Shown: positions 10,740 to 23,240 of the stretch, one piece after another
Position numbering within the stretch: position 1 is the stretch's first letter
Layout: each line of letters opens with the position of its first letter
Source: Blasia pusilla
Lineage: Eukaryota > Marchantiophyta > Marchantiopsida > Blasiales
NCBI GenBank assembly: GCA_050084515.1
Contig: CM114271.1
Span: 7,440,001-7,504,000 of the forward strand
Direction: 5' to 3'
Length of the DNA stretch: 64,000 nucleotides
Translations under genes and position numbers: made by a program
Notes under the pieces: model-generated
What the model was told of the DNA's origin: nothing
The model's input: only the letters and a program-made list of their open reading frames with translations
Databases searched by the model: none

Positions 10740-12855
10740 AGAAGCATTAGAAATCCGCACAAATAAAAAAGGTCGAAGCCTCCGACAACCCTTTGCTATT
10801 ATTCTTGCTTACAACATCCCAACTCGACCTGCTCAATTATGGAGTCAATTTTTTATCCCACTCATAGAGGATATCTTACATGAACGACGTGAGGTAATTC
10901 CTATTCCTACTTCCACGATAACAATTCTTATTTTATCCTTTTTCTTTTGGATTATTTCCCAAATCGTGGCCTTTATGCAGAAAACAGGGATTCTTGATCT
11001 TGCTCAAGACTCTTTAATTATTAACAATGCATTATTAGAGGTCCACGACCATTTGCAAGATCAAGGAAAATGATTATTTGATTTCCCGGATATGCCTTAC
11101 GCGGATTTCCAAGCTTCATCTTTATATTCGTATTTGGAAGCGGAAGAGCTCACGTATGATCGTAATGACTTACATGAACAAGCTAGGTTAGCAGAACAAA
11201 ATTTGAATGAAGGACAACGGTTGATTTGGGATGCTATATACGATAAACTTAATAGCATTATTGCTGGTGATATTTCTTCTGGTTCAAGATTATTCTTCAT
11301 TGACGGGCGTGGAAAAATTGGAAAAACCTCTTTACACAATCTACTTCTTGCAAGTGAAAGAGGTGCTGGAGGCGTAGCTTTAGCTGTTGCTTCATCGAGA
11401 ATAACTGCTTTGTTGTTAAATGGAGGACGCACTACACATTTACGTTTCAAGATTCCAATTAATGTAGATGAAAACTCCACTTGCAAGTAAGTATCTACTC
11501 ATTTCATGACTTTGTATTTCTTTTAATGTGGTAAAGAGAACACTTGCCCAACATACTAATATCTTTTGGTACGTTATTTTGTAGTTTACCTGTTAATAGC
11601 AAAGCTGCGCGCTTGATTCAAAAGGCTTGGCTTATAATATGGGATGAGGCACCGATGACTCATCGCCATGCATTTGAGGCTGTAAATCAATATTTTCAAG
11701 ATATCATGGGAGTGGTATCGGAAGACTTGAGGAATGTTCCGTTCGGTGGCAAATTAATGATCTTTGGTGGGAATTTTCGCCAAATATCACCTGTTGTTCG
11801 TCGTGGAGACTGTCTAAAAATTATTCAAGCTACATTAAAGATGTCATATTTATGGTCTCATGTGAGGGTAATGAAGCTTACAACGAATATGAGAGTTCAA
11901 AATTTAGAAGTGAACATACGTCTACAACAACAAGCTTTTGCAGATTGGCTATTGGAGGTTGGAGAGGGTCGTGTGCCTTCGGAATCTCACTTGGGAGAGG
12001 ATTTTATGCGATTTCCAAATGATATGGTGATCAAGAGTAAGAAGATAAGTGATCTTATTAACATCATCTATGGAAATGATTATGAAATGTTTTGTGACAT
12101 CAACTTTTTAAGAGATACAACAATTCTTACACCGAAAAATCGAGATGTTGATGACATCAATGCACAAGTGATGTCTCAATTCTATGGAGAGATAATATTG
12201 GTTCTCAAATAATTTTCATGTCACTTTCTTCACGAGTACTTGAATTATATTATGCAAAAAAATTAAAATCATCTCCTAAGATATGTTTGATCTATGTAGA
12301 AACGTACTTATCTTGGTGTTGATTCCGTTCTGGATGAGGGGATGAGTTATATCTATCCGACACAATTCTTAAATACGTGCTCACCGTCAGGTTTACCACC
12401 ACATCGTTTAAGCTTGAAAATTGGTGCACCTATAATGCTTTTACAAAACTTGAACGGTTCAAAGGGACAAGCCAATGGAACTTGATTGGTGATCCGTGGA
12501 TTCATGTGCAACATGTTATTGATGCCGAAATTATCACAGGCAAGAACATTGGAGACCGAGTCTTTATTCCACAAATTCCATTGATTGCATCAGACTCGGG
12601 TTTACATTTTGATTTACGTAGATTTCAATTTCCTATTCGTCCTGCTTTTGCTATGATTATCAATAAATCTCAAGGTCAAACCTTGAAAAAATAAGAATTT
12701 ACCTACTTACATCAGTATTTTCTCATGGTGAATTAAATGAAGTATTGTCAAGAGTAGGACAAAAAAAAGCAATCAATATAACAATAGGAAGTGATGCACT
12801 TTTAAATGAAAAAGGACACTTGAAAAGAAATGTGGCGTATAAAGAAATATTTTAA
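10740..12855 (+). pseudogene. Helitron helicase (PIF1-type), degraded, with introns
   Basis: The helicase unwinds DNA during rolling-circle transposition. The P-loop is GRGKIGKTSLHNLL (about 11308-11349), followed by AVASSRITALLLNGGRTTH. Walker B is LIIWDEAPM (11632-11658), then FGGNFRQISPVVRRGD. The C-terminal signature PIRPAFAMIINKSQGQTL is at about 12630-12690, and the end reads NVAYKEIF. A GTAAGT...TTTGTAG intron fits 11487-11584 and restores STCNLPVNSKAA across the junction; a second may lie at 12200-12298. Stops and frameshifts between 12470 and 12720 show decay. The Rep domain is absent: upstream sequence is cut by the CACTA-like terminus. Later sequence (12830-12935) holds an imperfect ~62-bp-spaced direct repeat. 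Confidence 0.85.
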
Positions 12856-13697
12856 TGAAATAATTTTGAAAAATAACATTTCACACTAAATGTGGCATCT
12901 AAAAAATATTTTAGTGAAATAATTTTTTTCTTATTGATATTTTATACCCCTTATTGATTAACCTTACTAGTTATTACTCATGCATCCATATGCAAATCTC
13001 ATAGTTAAATGTAAGAAAAATTACAAGACATTATTTTTCAACACAACTACTTTAATATCACACTACCAAAATTCAGAAACAAGATTTCATCTCATGGTTC
13101 AATAATTATTCATTAATTATTTGGCCTCTAGCATGCTGCTCACTGATGTATGAGTTATTGGCGGACCTCTGAGAGTTATTGGCACTTGGCTCACTCTCCC
13201 TTACTGGTCCCAACTACTGATCTGACTACATTTCCGTACATTTCATGCAATTTTCACGTGAGGGAGCCCTGCCAAGTGCCAACACTATCCTCTAATCTCT
13301 TATCCATCATTGTGTTCTCTGGCGGATCCTCATTCGGTTGCCCTTGGATCTTCTTCTACTCCCTCTGCTTGTTCCCGGATGCAACTGGCCTTTTTCTGTA
13401 CATGGAATATGCTGACAATCCAAGCAACATTGATTAGGGAGCACCGGAATAGATCTCCGGAATTTGCACCCCTGCCAGCGAGCAGAAGGCGGCGTCGCTC
13501 GCCTCGCGCTGCGGCCCAGGTGATACCATAGCCACCTTTCACAAATCCTATGTTGAGACGTGAAACCGTGCCCATGCACATGCACGAAGCTGCACCGTAG
13601 AACAAGAGTGACTGTCTTTCCCGTCATCTAATGGATAAATGCTAACTCTTGGACTTCTGGGTATGACAACTTGCGAGTGGTGAACGCTAAGTGAGAC
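12856..13697. other. Intergenic, AT-rich then mixed; no gene recognised
   Basis: 12856-13140 is AT-rich and follows the Helitron helicase. 13140-13697 is of more even composition and lies just downstream of the OVATE gene, so part may be its 3' untranslated region. No domain or RNA gene is visible. Confidence 0.5.
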
Positions 13698-15466
13698 TTA
13701 GCGAGAAATCTGTCCTTCACTCAGGTCTCGCCTAATGTCGTCTATTACACGCCTGAGAACCTCGTGATGAATGGCAGGGTTGAGGTCCATGTAGTACTGG
13801 AAAAGTTCTTCCAATTCACATTGTTTGTCGAACAAACTCTCTTCTCGGATCATGTGCATCATGGAGCTCCTGAAATCGGAGTAGGGATCTGTAGAATGCT
13901 TGATGAGAACGTGACTTTCCTCACCAGCTAGTGCTGTTGGTGTCGGACAGACGTCACTGAAGCGCTTGGAGAGCGTCGGTCGCAGTTCACTGCACCACAA
14001 CTGGAACCGTCCGTGGCTTGCAGACATGTTGAAATTTTAGAAGTGTCGAGTTTGGTCCCCAAAGACGAGCAATCTGTCTCGCAGCTATCCTCGGAGTCCA
14101 GGACATTCTGCAATTCCTCATCAAAGGTCCTCTGGAGTGTACCAATTCCATGTTTCTTCGCAGGTATTTTATTCGTCTTCGGAGTACTATTCCCAAACCT
14201 CACCTTTTCATGACCGTTGGACGGTCTGAAAACATCCGTCGCTTTAGCACTAGGTTGCGATGGGGAGCTTGACGGGCGCGGTTTCTGGACCATAGCACGG
14301 CCGGTCGATCCGATGGAATCCGCCGACACGGGCCTTTGTTGCTGCTGTTTCAGAGCCCAGAGACCGGAGCCCCGTTCGGCAGGCTTCTCCTTACCATTCA
14401 CTTCAGCTTTCCGCGATGGAGGTCTATTGGTAGGCAGTAAATCTACTGTTACCTTATCGGGAGCATTCAAAATAACCTCGAGCCGGGAGGATCCCGAATC
14501 GACACTGAAGATATCTTCCTCCCTTTCATCGTTACGAGGAGTTATACTGTGGAGTTTTCCTCTTGGATTACTCTGAACATTCTCTCGTTGACGGATCTCC
14601 GCGTGCTGCTGCTGGGGCCTCTTACTGGCCAATCTTGAAGAAGGCCTTTCCATGATGGGAGCTGGCAACTCGCACTCGTTCTCAGAGGAGTACACTTCGG
14701 AGATGAAGTCGGAGGTTTCCACTTCCGAAGTTACAACGTTGGTCTTGCCGAGGCCTCCATCTTTTAGGGCAAACTCCGCGTTCAGCCGGAAACTGGCATG
14801 AGAGCTTGAAGGAGCATTAGGATTCCTGGTGGAACACGGAATAGATGAGGATTGCACTAGGGAGGATACAGCAGAGTCCCAAGTTCCGCGAATGAGCTTC
14901 ACACTCCGTCCAGATCTGCTAGAGCTCACGGATGAGGGCCTTTTGGAAAAGTTTTTGTAGCGAGGGCACTTATGTGTAGCATCGTACAAGATCTTAGGCC
15001 TGGGGGCGGTGTAGTGTAAAGGGGTGCCCATACTTACTGGAGCGGAACCCGGTCTGTGACGAACGGAAGGTTTATCACTGCCTTCCCAAGAACCAGAAGC
15101 GGATGCAGACGTGATGGGCCTACGTATCAAAGACGGATGAATATCAGCGTCGTATTCTTTCTTCTTCCTTTCCACGTACAGATCTTGACGTTGAATTCGT
15201 GAACACATCCCGCGTATATTATGGAGATGACTCAGTGCTTGGTATGGCAATTCCGAGTAGTTCAAATGTGTCAAATCTAGGGGATATTGACAGCGTCGCC
15301 TCTGCAACCGATTCTTGCTTAAAGTCTCCGCGGTTGGCTCATCTTTCCATATGGAGAAACCAGTGAAGCCGCTGTTCTTTACCTTGGCGACCTTCCTGAA
15401 CAGATTCTTCACCTCGGCCATCTCATCTTGCCAAATGAAAGGCCGACGTGTCCTGTTGGATCCCAT
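13698..15466 (-). CDS. OFP: OVATE family protein (transcriptional repressor)
   Basis: OVATE family proteins are plant nuclear co-repressors that act with TALE homeodomain proteins and influence organ shape. The minus-strand start is at 15466 (MGSNRTRRPFIWQDEMAEVK). A long Ser/Arg/Pro-rich, probably disordered region follows, with Gln tracts. The OVATE domain is in the second exon (13698-13927) in another frame: DPYSDFRSSMMHMIREESLF, then ELEELFQYYMDLNPAIHHEV. The first frame ends at TAG 13928-13930. A short GT-AG intron using that TAG as acceptor, with phase-1 donors 68-80 nt upstream (about 13995-14007), joins the frames correctly; a frameshift is the alternative. At about 565 residues it is longer than typical flowering-plant members. 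It is the best candidate for a functional host gene here. Confidence 0.85.
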
Positions 15467-17791
15467 TCTCCTCCCGATCTAATGGGGAATCAAATTTCAC
15501 ATCGACCAGCAGAAGGAACCAGAGGGCAGTGACTGTCTAGATCACACCATACAGATAGGGCTCTGACCCACCTCAGTACCTCGACTGTGGTCCTCTACAG
15601 CCTCAAATCGCCCTGCCGGTGGTGGCAAATCCCGCAAATTCTACTTAGTCGACGGAGATTATCTTCACATCTTCTCAGAGTCCCTCAACGCAATCGATCG
15701 TCCCGGATTTCATGTGCTGCCCGGGCAGAGAGCATCAACATTGTGCTTGATTGATACAGGCATCTATCATTCAGGAACTTAAACAAGACGTGTGAGCAAA
15801 CTCCTGTACCCTAGACTCAATGTACATTGTTGAGAGTCCGCCACATGACGCCAAATGCCGTGTTGCATACATCAGCGGCCGAGCGGCATAGGGCGGATGG
15901 TCGCAGAAGTACAACCCCCCAGTGCATACGCCGGGTAACCAATTTTGTGCTATGGTGCGGTGACCCAATCCACTGATATAGCCAACCTGCAAGTACGATG
16001 ATGGCAAACTTGGTTAGACTTGAACTGTCACGCAACAATCTCTTAAAGTTTCGACACTGTTCCAACTAAGGTTTGCCCTGAGTCCTCCAAGGCATTCCTT
16101 CAAACATCCATCTAAGTACAATTAATTACGCTCGTGCTGGTATATATTCTCTCTAAATCTCGAGGAGATGTTGTGAGTAATTTTTGGTTGTAGTAGCTAA
16201 AATCCAGCTCCTAGGAACTAGCGACAAATTGAACGTCATTGGATGTTGAAATAGAGAAGTAGATGTTCTTTTCTACCAATTTCGGGATCACGAAGCACTA
16301 ACATCACTACAACACGCACACATGTGCATGCCTAGTACATGCACATGCTATCATGAACATAATATTGTCTAACCTTAACTAGATTCCTTGTTCTCATAAC
16401 ACATTTAGATTCGGTGTAGACCGGATCTCGACTACAATGGGAAAGATGGTTCGAGACCAAGTTGTTTATTCATCCCCCAAGGTGAAATCAGAATTCGCCA
16501 CTTCGAGAGAAATTCACCTCCGACGTGCAATTCGGGGAAATCCGTACACAGTTTTCGCGTCCTATCACATTACTGCACGTACAACTAACATGAGTCTTCC
16601 TTCGATCTCTTGCATCCGTCCAATTCTTACTGTGGTAGATACTAGCGCCAATTACTTCCCAGGGTGGCTTAGCCCCAGCAATGAAATTAGTCGTCACTAA
16701 CTCTTTCTCGGTGTGCTCGGAAGATTCTCGATCGGAATAGCTGGGATAGGACCGAAAGCAAATGTCAGGTAGGAAAGACGCGATCAAGCCACAAATCGTT
16801 ATGAATCGCCATAAGCCCATTCTTGCTGAATGCGAAATGGTAACATTTCAGGTAAGAGTGTACCGGTGAGAATACCGTAATTAAATCCTTAGAAGAATTA
16901 AAACCTTCGCACAGATTTTAGAAATTTGTCGCATTTTCAAGCCCATCAGGCGATCAAGGGAGACCACGCAGAGGATTTGTACCCACTTCTATTGAGCTTG
17001 CACAATTCGGATTGTTCTTCTCATTCTAGGACCCCCATCTGTCCCCCCGCGTCTGCAATTGGTAAATCTCAAGGACAAGAAATTCTATAATCTCACCTTC
17101 GTAAACCCTCGTGCACATCAACAACAAAGCGCGCGGAGAAGATCAAGTGAATACAGAACGTATGCCGTTAGAGACGATTACAACGAGGACCTTCGTCTTG
17201 TAAGGGCCTCAAGTACCAACTAGTAACAAGCCGAATTCTCGCCTTGCGTGCTCACTGTCGTTTTATTCAGGATGATCCGGCAGCGCTCCAGAGTGATTCG
17301 TTTTTCGTGAATTTGTAATCTAGATGTATATCCAAAGCAGAGTCACATATATGCAAGTATCTCCGACTTTCTCGATGTGAGTTCAACAGCCACGGACTGT
17401 TTGTTCAGATCGCACGGCGAACGGGCAAGGGCGAGCGCTACGAGCCCTCTGCAACAGAATTAAGAACAATTGCGATCGTTACGTGAAGCCTGCCTGCCCA
17501 GGCCATTCCCGTTTGACAGCCTGGATGGTTGACACACTCCCGATCACTAGTTTCGACTCGACCGGCCCCATGCAAAATCTCATCGGCCTCATATATTCAA
17601 AGTTGCCTGTACCACTGTCTCTATTTAAATATTCACCAACTAGTAAGGTGCCAATGCATGGGAAATAGTGTTCATGTGCAGCTTTTAATCATACTCCACA
17701 CATTCATCACAATTATACTCCACACAAATCAAATTTTAAGCATTAAGAGTATTTGCAAATAAAAAACATTTTCCCATAATTCATATTATTA
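15467..17791. other. Upstream region of the OVATE gene and intergenic DNA
   Basis: This stretch contains the likely promoter and 5' untranslated region of the minus-strand OVATE gene. Composition is even rather than repeat-like, and I see no transposon signature. One weak candidate exon lies at about 16660-16820 on the minus strand. No TATA element could be assigned with confidence. Confidence 0.5.
16660..16820 (-). other. Possible exon with signal peptide (weak)
   Basis: The minus strand from 16820 starts MGLWRFITICGLIASFLPDI, a plausible signal peptide, then a hydrophilic stretch to KPPWE. It is followed by GTAATT, which could be a donor site. No family is recognised and no convincing second exon was found, so this may be chance. 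Confidence 0.18.
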
Positions 17792-17997
17792 TCTATATTA
17801 TTATGAGAGATATTATTATGGAATAATGTTTTTTTGATTTGTAAACATTTTTATATAAACATATGATAATTGGATCCTAAAAAAATATTACGGATAAAAA
17901 TATTAATTTAAATGTGTGTACTATATCATATATTAAATTTTTGAATATTAAATTTTCAAACGTTTTATTATTATCCATGTATTGCACATGCATATTA
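17792..17997 (+). mobile_element. Short non-autonomous Helitron, first of a tandem pair
   Basis: It starts TCTATATTATTATGAGAGA after an A and ends near a CATGTATTGCACATG hairpin followed by CATATTA. It shares its start, internal ATGATAATTGGA block and 3' hairpin position with the next copy at 17998-18211, directly abutting it. Confidence 0.5.
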
Positions 17998-18211
17998 TCT
18001 ATACTATTATGGGAGAGTATTTTTTTGATTTATAAACACCTCTGCGTTTGACACGTGATAATTGGACATCAAAATAATGTTTCACATACTACGGGCAACG
18101 AGAAAAAATTTTGAATTTATGTGCAGCATCCTTAATCTCTTCCCTTCACGGGCTATACACTAGCTTTTCAAAAATAACTATTTCCCGTGCATCGCACAGG
18201 CACCTTACTAG
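17998..18211 (+). mobile_element. Short non-autonomous Helitron, second of a tandem pair
   Basis: It begins TCTATACTATTATGGGAG after an A. It ends with the hairpin CCCGTGC-ATC-GCACAGG (18184-18200) and CACCTTACTAG followed by T. A 5' TC, a 3' CTAG, a hairpin about 7 bp from the end and insertion between A and T are the defining Helitron features. It has no coding capacity. Confidence 0.72.
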
Positions 18212-19231
18212 TAATATAAATTACATATTAGTGGATGAATGAAAAATAGGTCAAGACAAGAATTTAGGGTTAGTGGGAATAACCACACCTCTGATTCAAT
18301 TAGAATCCAGGAGGAGGGAAGGCACTACTATAAGGATATAGATTCACATGTATCATATTTTTAAAGAAAACTAATGACACATTCAATATTATTAGTTAGC
18401 ACTAAATTGATCCTTAGAAATTGTAAGAAAAGGAATTTCCTAAGAACTTATAAATATTTTTAAATTAAAATTTTAAGTATAATTTTCATGTTTTAAATAT
18501 TAAAAAAGTGATAGATTTCATTTTTAAATAATACAGAGCTCTCCTAAATAATCTCACTCCATAAAAGTTTGAACTATTTCCATTCGGTTAAAATATCTCC
18601 AAGGGGACCGTCGAGGTTATATTAGTTCATTAGGGGGAACCTTAAGCAAAGTCTTCCAATTTCTGCTCTTCCTATCAACTTAACATCCACTAACTAAATT
18701 ATAGTTAATTTTAATCATTTTAATCATTTTCATCATTTCCTTTTTCCATTCAAATTCATTTTCTTTTCCCAAAATATGGAATATAATTTAAACTGATTAT
18801 TTTTTAAAAATAATCATATTTTAAAATTTAAATATAAATTTTATGTTCTTTAATCTTAGAAGAATAATAAAATTTTGTTGTTCTAAGTAATTCCACTCCT
18901 CACTTATAATTTGAATGATATTCTGTTCCCCTAAATAATTACATCCTTCCATAAAATTTAGAAAGTATCTACCTCTCCATTAAAATTTATTTTCCCTTCC
19001 CATCAAATATGAGTCAAGGAATAAAATTATATTTTTGGGCTATTTTTCTATTTCTCTTATTATTATTTGTTTATTCATACTTAGGATCATTCATTATAAA
19101 AGAAATTATTAATTAACAAAAGTATCTTCTTATTCCATTAAAATTATATTCTAATATGACCCGAGTGAAAAATCAAAGATTTTGTCATATTGTTGCTATT
19201 TTTCTTCATATTGTGCATATGGGGTCGTCCT
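18212..19231. other. AT-rich intergenic DNA
   Basis: About 1 kb of strongly AT-rich sequence without coding potential. A CACTACTATAAGG word near 18323 resembles a CACTA end, but no partner end was found. The left copy of the MITE-like terminal repeat begins at 19232. Confidence 0.5.
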
Positions 19232-19555
19232 TTATAATCAAGGTTGCATATGGAAAAAGTGTGTGTCGGTAGACATGTCCATGTCCACAGACACAAACTT
19301 ATGTCCGTGTGGGGCCGGGTACCCACACCCCGAGCCTGCATGCAGCCCGCACCCATTGCATGGCCCGCGGAAGGCGTGCAGGGCCGGCTTGGCCCCAATT
19401 GGTCAGGCTCAGGGCTACATAGGGCCAACACGGAGCCCGCCCAAACCTTGCATGCGAGCTTTGGGCAGGTCCTACGCGATAGGCTTTGGGCAGGCTCCAT
19501 GTGGGCTCGGGTGCAGACCGGGCATATCCATCCTATGGACGAACTTGTCCATATC

Positions 19556-20555
19556 TGTCGCGCCCCTACTCTCCTTGAACATCAATCTTTAGTGTTGCAG
19601 AAGCGTGCGTTCAGTAGGTCACGAACTCATCGCCGATCTGCACCCAAACACGCACTCTCGTTAGTCGGGTTTGGCCAACCGGCATTCCAACCCACCGAGT
19701 CCTAAACTCGGCGTCTCCTCAAGCTCAGCCTTCCTTAGTTCCTAGCTCCCAACACATGGCAAGTCCTCCAAGCCTTGGAACAGACTTCCTGGTTAGTCCA
19801 GGGATCTGAAACGGCACTTGCACGCCTAGCGATCCCAACTGTTCAACGGTCTCGTGTGAGTTCCGAACTGAGACCCAAGTAATTGAGTCGCGGCGTGAAA
19901 TCCAAGAGGGATGTCTAAAATCGCCTCAATGGACTTGGTGTAGGTTTTCCAACCCAACGCCCAAACTCGCGTTCCGTTCCATGCCCTTAAGCCGCCCCGC
20001 GGCGCCCAAAGTGGGGTTTGGGTTCCAAGCACTCTCGGAGACCTTCCCCCTTACTAGTACTTCTGGGGTTCTCCAATAACCCCTCCCCTTTGGGAAAAGA
20101 GGTTCGGCCCCTTCATTGTGGCCCTCAACCCGACTCCACTTGCAATCGTTTTCGGGTCGTATCTCGGCCGCTGCTTATGCGTTTGCAGCGATCTTTGTGT
20201 GTTTGAACCGGCTCTTCATAAGCTTTCCAACGCACTCTTATTTGCTCCAAACGCATCTCGGCGCTAAAAGTTATGGCCATAAATACAGTTGGAAACTCTC
20301 AAACGCAAGTGGCGTTCCAAATCCGGATCTTTCCTTTGGCAACCCACTTCCTAGACTCGACTTCTTTCAAGTCTCATTCCGCGTTTGGTCCAGGTTTCTG
20401 AGTCGCGACCATCACATCTGAAACGCGACTTCTCACTCGCGTCTCGTCTCTTGTCTCCTCTTTGAGACAACTCCAACGCGCAAACCATCTTAGCGTGAGC
20501 CCGATAATGTTCCGATGTTCCGCTTGGCACTTGTTTGGTCATGAGGGTCGCGACA
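19556..20555 (-). repeat. 3' LTR of chromovirus H
   Basis: 1000 bp with TG...CA ends, adjoining the ATATC duplication on its outer side. Compared with the other LTR at 25906-26897 only a small number of substitutions and short indels are visible, several at CG/TG/CA positions. Confidence 0.93.
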
Positions 20556-21239
20556 CTCACCCCTCTTTCAGAGGTTGATGCCCTCATCAACGCAAACCTT
20601 TATTATGTCAAGTCTCCTGGGCAGCCTACCCCTTGACATTGAATTGCGTTCTGGTGGCTAACCCGCAATTCCTCTTAGTCTCTAGTTGTCGCTTTGCCCC
20701 ACTTAGAATTATTAGCCTCTCATCTTCGATAAACCTGGACTAGTTCCAAGGAACTAACCTATCAAATAAGCTAACTAAGTGTGCAACCTTAGACTCTTTC
20801 GACTCATTCTTGTAAACATCACACACTGTTTACCGGTCCACAAATCGTACTACTATTGGGTCGCTCTCGTATTCGACTTAGGCGCGTCACTAAGTTTACT
20901 TATGTGGCCACAAGTAAGATCACCCCAAGCCCCACGACAGACTTCAGCTGCCCCGCCGACGCTAGGGCGAGCCCAAGTGTAATCCAACACAAGGTCCTGT
21001 TCTAGGTGCTTATCCACATACGAGCTCTCACCTCAAATACTCCTTGTCTGTCCTCTTGTCGTACATTCTAAGTCTATGATGAACGACTCATAGCCATGCA
21101 CTACCACATACAAATTGCAATCAACACTGGTATCGAATCTCCAAATCCATACACTCCTTTATTGCAACACTAGCATATTCTAGTTAAAACGGCCTTCGGC
21201 CCAAGATTCCACTGATTACAAGTCATGTCTCTAGCTTCT
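20556..21239 (-). other. 3' untranslated region and polypurine tract of element H
   Basis: On the minus strand the purine-rich GAAAGAGGGGTGAG (20556-20569) directly precedes the 3' LTR and is the likely polypurine tract priming plus-strand DNA. The rest, about 670 bp, shows no coding potential. Confidence 0.7.
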
Positions 21240-21669
21240 CCTCGTACTAACGTATGTGCTTCGCTTGTGTTCTCTTGAAGTCACGCAATAATTCTTGCGC
21301 GTGTTCCAAATCCGCCTCCGCAATCCAAGTCGCCTCCTTCACATGGTAGCCCTTCTATTTTACCAAGTATTCATACTTGTTGGCCCGACGCCTCGAACGT
21401 AAGATGGTCTCCACCTCGAACTCCGGCTCCTCCTTTACGATGACCGGGTGCGGTCTCACCACTTGTCTCCGCTCGAAACGTCCATTATCTTGAAGGTATT
21501 TCTTCAACAATGACACATGAAAGGTCGGGTGAATCTTGAACTCGTCCGGCAGCCTCAACTTATACACATCCTCAAACGGGTTTGCCACAATCACATACGG
21601 TCCAAAGATACTTGGCGGGCGGCCATGAACAACTCTTTCGGAAGAGTGAGATTCTTCACATTCAACCAC
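21240..21669 (-). pseudogene. Integrase C-terminus and chromodomain of element H
   Basis: The frame 21355-21669 has the post-integrase block YKLRLPDEFKIHPTFHVSLL followed by a chromodomain start, EVETILRSRRRANKYEYLVK. The next codon is a TAG where the conserved Trp of the chromodomain KWKGY box should be. After it the reading continues KGYHVKEATWIAEADLEHAQ to about 21240. A chromodomain binds methylated histone H3 and directs integration into heterochromatin. The nonsense change is consistent with a single G-to-A transition. Confidence 0.85.
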
Positions 21670-22480
21670 ACTTGTTCTCCAACTTGGAATCGTACTTGGC
21701 GCCGACTCTTGTTAGCATGCTTAACGTACCTCATTTGAGCCTTTGCAAGACTTCGTCTCGCGCTCTCTTCGTTTCGCATCTCTACCAACAAACTTTTTCG
21801 CCGCCGCTTGTCGTGTTCGTGCCAATGTAGTACCCTTCGAAAGGGCTAGATCAAGAGGCCCTTCGGCTCGTCCATTTTCCAGAGAAACGGAGATTCTCCT
21901 ATTGCGAGAATCTTGGTCGAGTTGTAGCAAAGTATTCCGCCATGCTCACCACGACCCAATCGCATTGATCAAGATCGACATAATTCCTCAAGTATTGATT
22001 CACGATAGAGTTTACCTTTTCGATCTGTCCATCCGTCGTGGGTGGAAAGCCCGTCATCGAAACTCAGCTTGGTCTTAAACCTTCGAACAAGTGCTTCGAA
22101 AGCATCGGTAAACTTTGGATCCCGATCTGAAACAATGCTCCTCGGCAAACCATGAGCACGCCACCCGGCTATCGAGGAATAGTTGCGCCGTCATTATACG
22201 CCGTTCGTTGGAATCCACCGTCGGCACGAATCTCGCCAACTTGCTAAACCGATCAACAATCACAAGTATAGCGTTGTATCCCCAGATTCGGAAGACTCGT
22301 GATGAAATCCATACTCACACTTTGCAAGGGTCCTTCGGGATCGGCAAGGGATGCAGCAAGCCTTGTTTCTTATCATAAGAGACTCTATTCGCAAGCGGGT
22401 CACACATGGTCTTCACATATTGAGCAACATCCTCCTTCATGTTGGGCCAAAAGAACCGCCGAGCTGTAACGGCTAGCGAG
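21670..22480 (-). pseudogene. Integrase catalytic core of element H, frameshifted
   Basis: Recognisable pieces are VDRFSKLARFVPTVDSNERR (about 22200-22263), typical of the gypsy integrase core between the first and second acidic residues, and the post-core segment SRRQVRFQVGEQVWLNVKN (21640-21700). Small indels scatter the pieces over several frames, so no active integrase is encoded. Confidence 0.75.
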
Positions 22481-22599
22481 ATTTCTCTCCTTTATGTCCG
22501 CCAAGGGTCCGTCGTGACATTGGCTAACACCTTGGTTCGATTCCGCCTTGCCCTACATAGATCCTACTCTATTTGAACCTTAGTAAACCGTGCCTCAAA

Positions 22600-23240
22600 C
22601 TTATGTTGGCCACCTTCTCACCCCGCTTCAACTTCCTCGGTATTCCCCCGCTTGAGCATCCTTCATATATCCTTCACGAATCCTTCTCTCGAGATCTGTT
22701 TCCTTAAGGAACATTGCTCTCAAGACTGTGTCGTCGATGGCATGTGTTCCTCCTTGCGACTTTTAACGATCTGGAATCACATTATCTTTACGTGGCTTGT
22801 GGATCAACTCTACATCCATCAGCGCCAAGGTATCATGCCACCGCATGATTGTTTTGGTGTCACTCGATCCCGAGTCTCAAAATACTTGAGTGATATATTA
22901 TCGGTGAATATTCGAGTCTGTGGAGCCCTAGATAATGCCGCCACTTCCTCAAGCAATGTACCACCGCGAACAACTCTTTTCGTGAGTAGGCCATCTCCTT
23001 TCGGTGTCGCTAAGCTTCTTGCTCTCATATGCCACCGGTCTCCTTCTTGCACCAACATTTCTGCAAGAGAAATCACTAGCATCGGTATGCACTTGAACGG
23101 TTTGTCAAACTCGGCGGCTTTAACACTGGTTCTGCGATAGAATCTTCGCTTCACTCGGTTGAATCCTCATTAACTTCCTGGGTCCAAGTCGTGTTGGCAA
23201 ACTTTGCCGTCCAATCCGTGAGAGGTCTCACAATTCCGAA
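22600..23240 (-). pseudogene. RNase H domain of element H, degraded
   Basis: The frame 22819-23154 holds fragments of the gypsy RNase H such as RVVRGGTLLEEVAALSRAP and IFTDNISLKYFETRDR, near the usual TDHxSLKY box. Several frameshifts occur and the N-terminal catalytic block is not intact. It lies directly downstream of RT. Confidence 0.65.

Noticed and set aside
14217-14576. 119-codon plus-strand open frame
   Set aside because: Antisense to the OVATE gene coding region; a shadow frame.
18320-18345. CACTACTATAAGG as a CACTA transposon start
   Set aside because: No partner terminus or subterminal repeats nearby.
19244-19705. 153-codon plus-strand open frame
   Set aside because: It crosses the border between the MITE-like element and the chromovirus LTR, so it cannot be a real gene.
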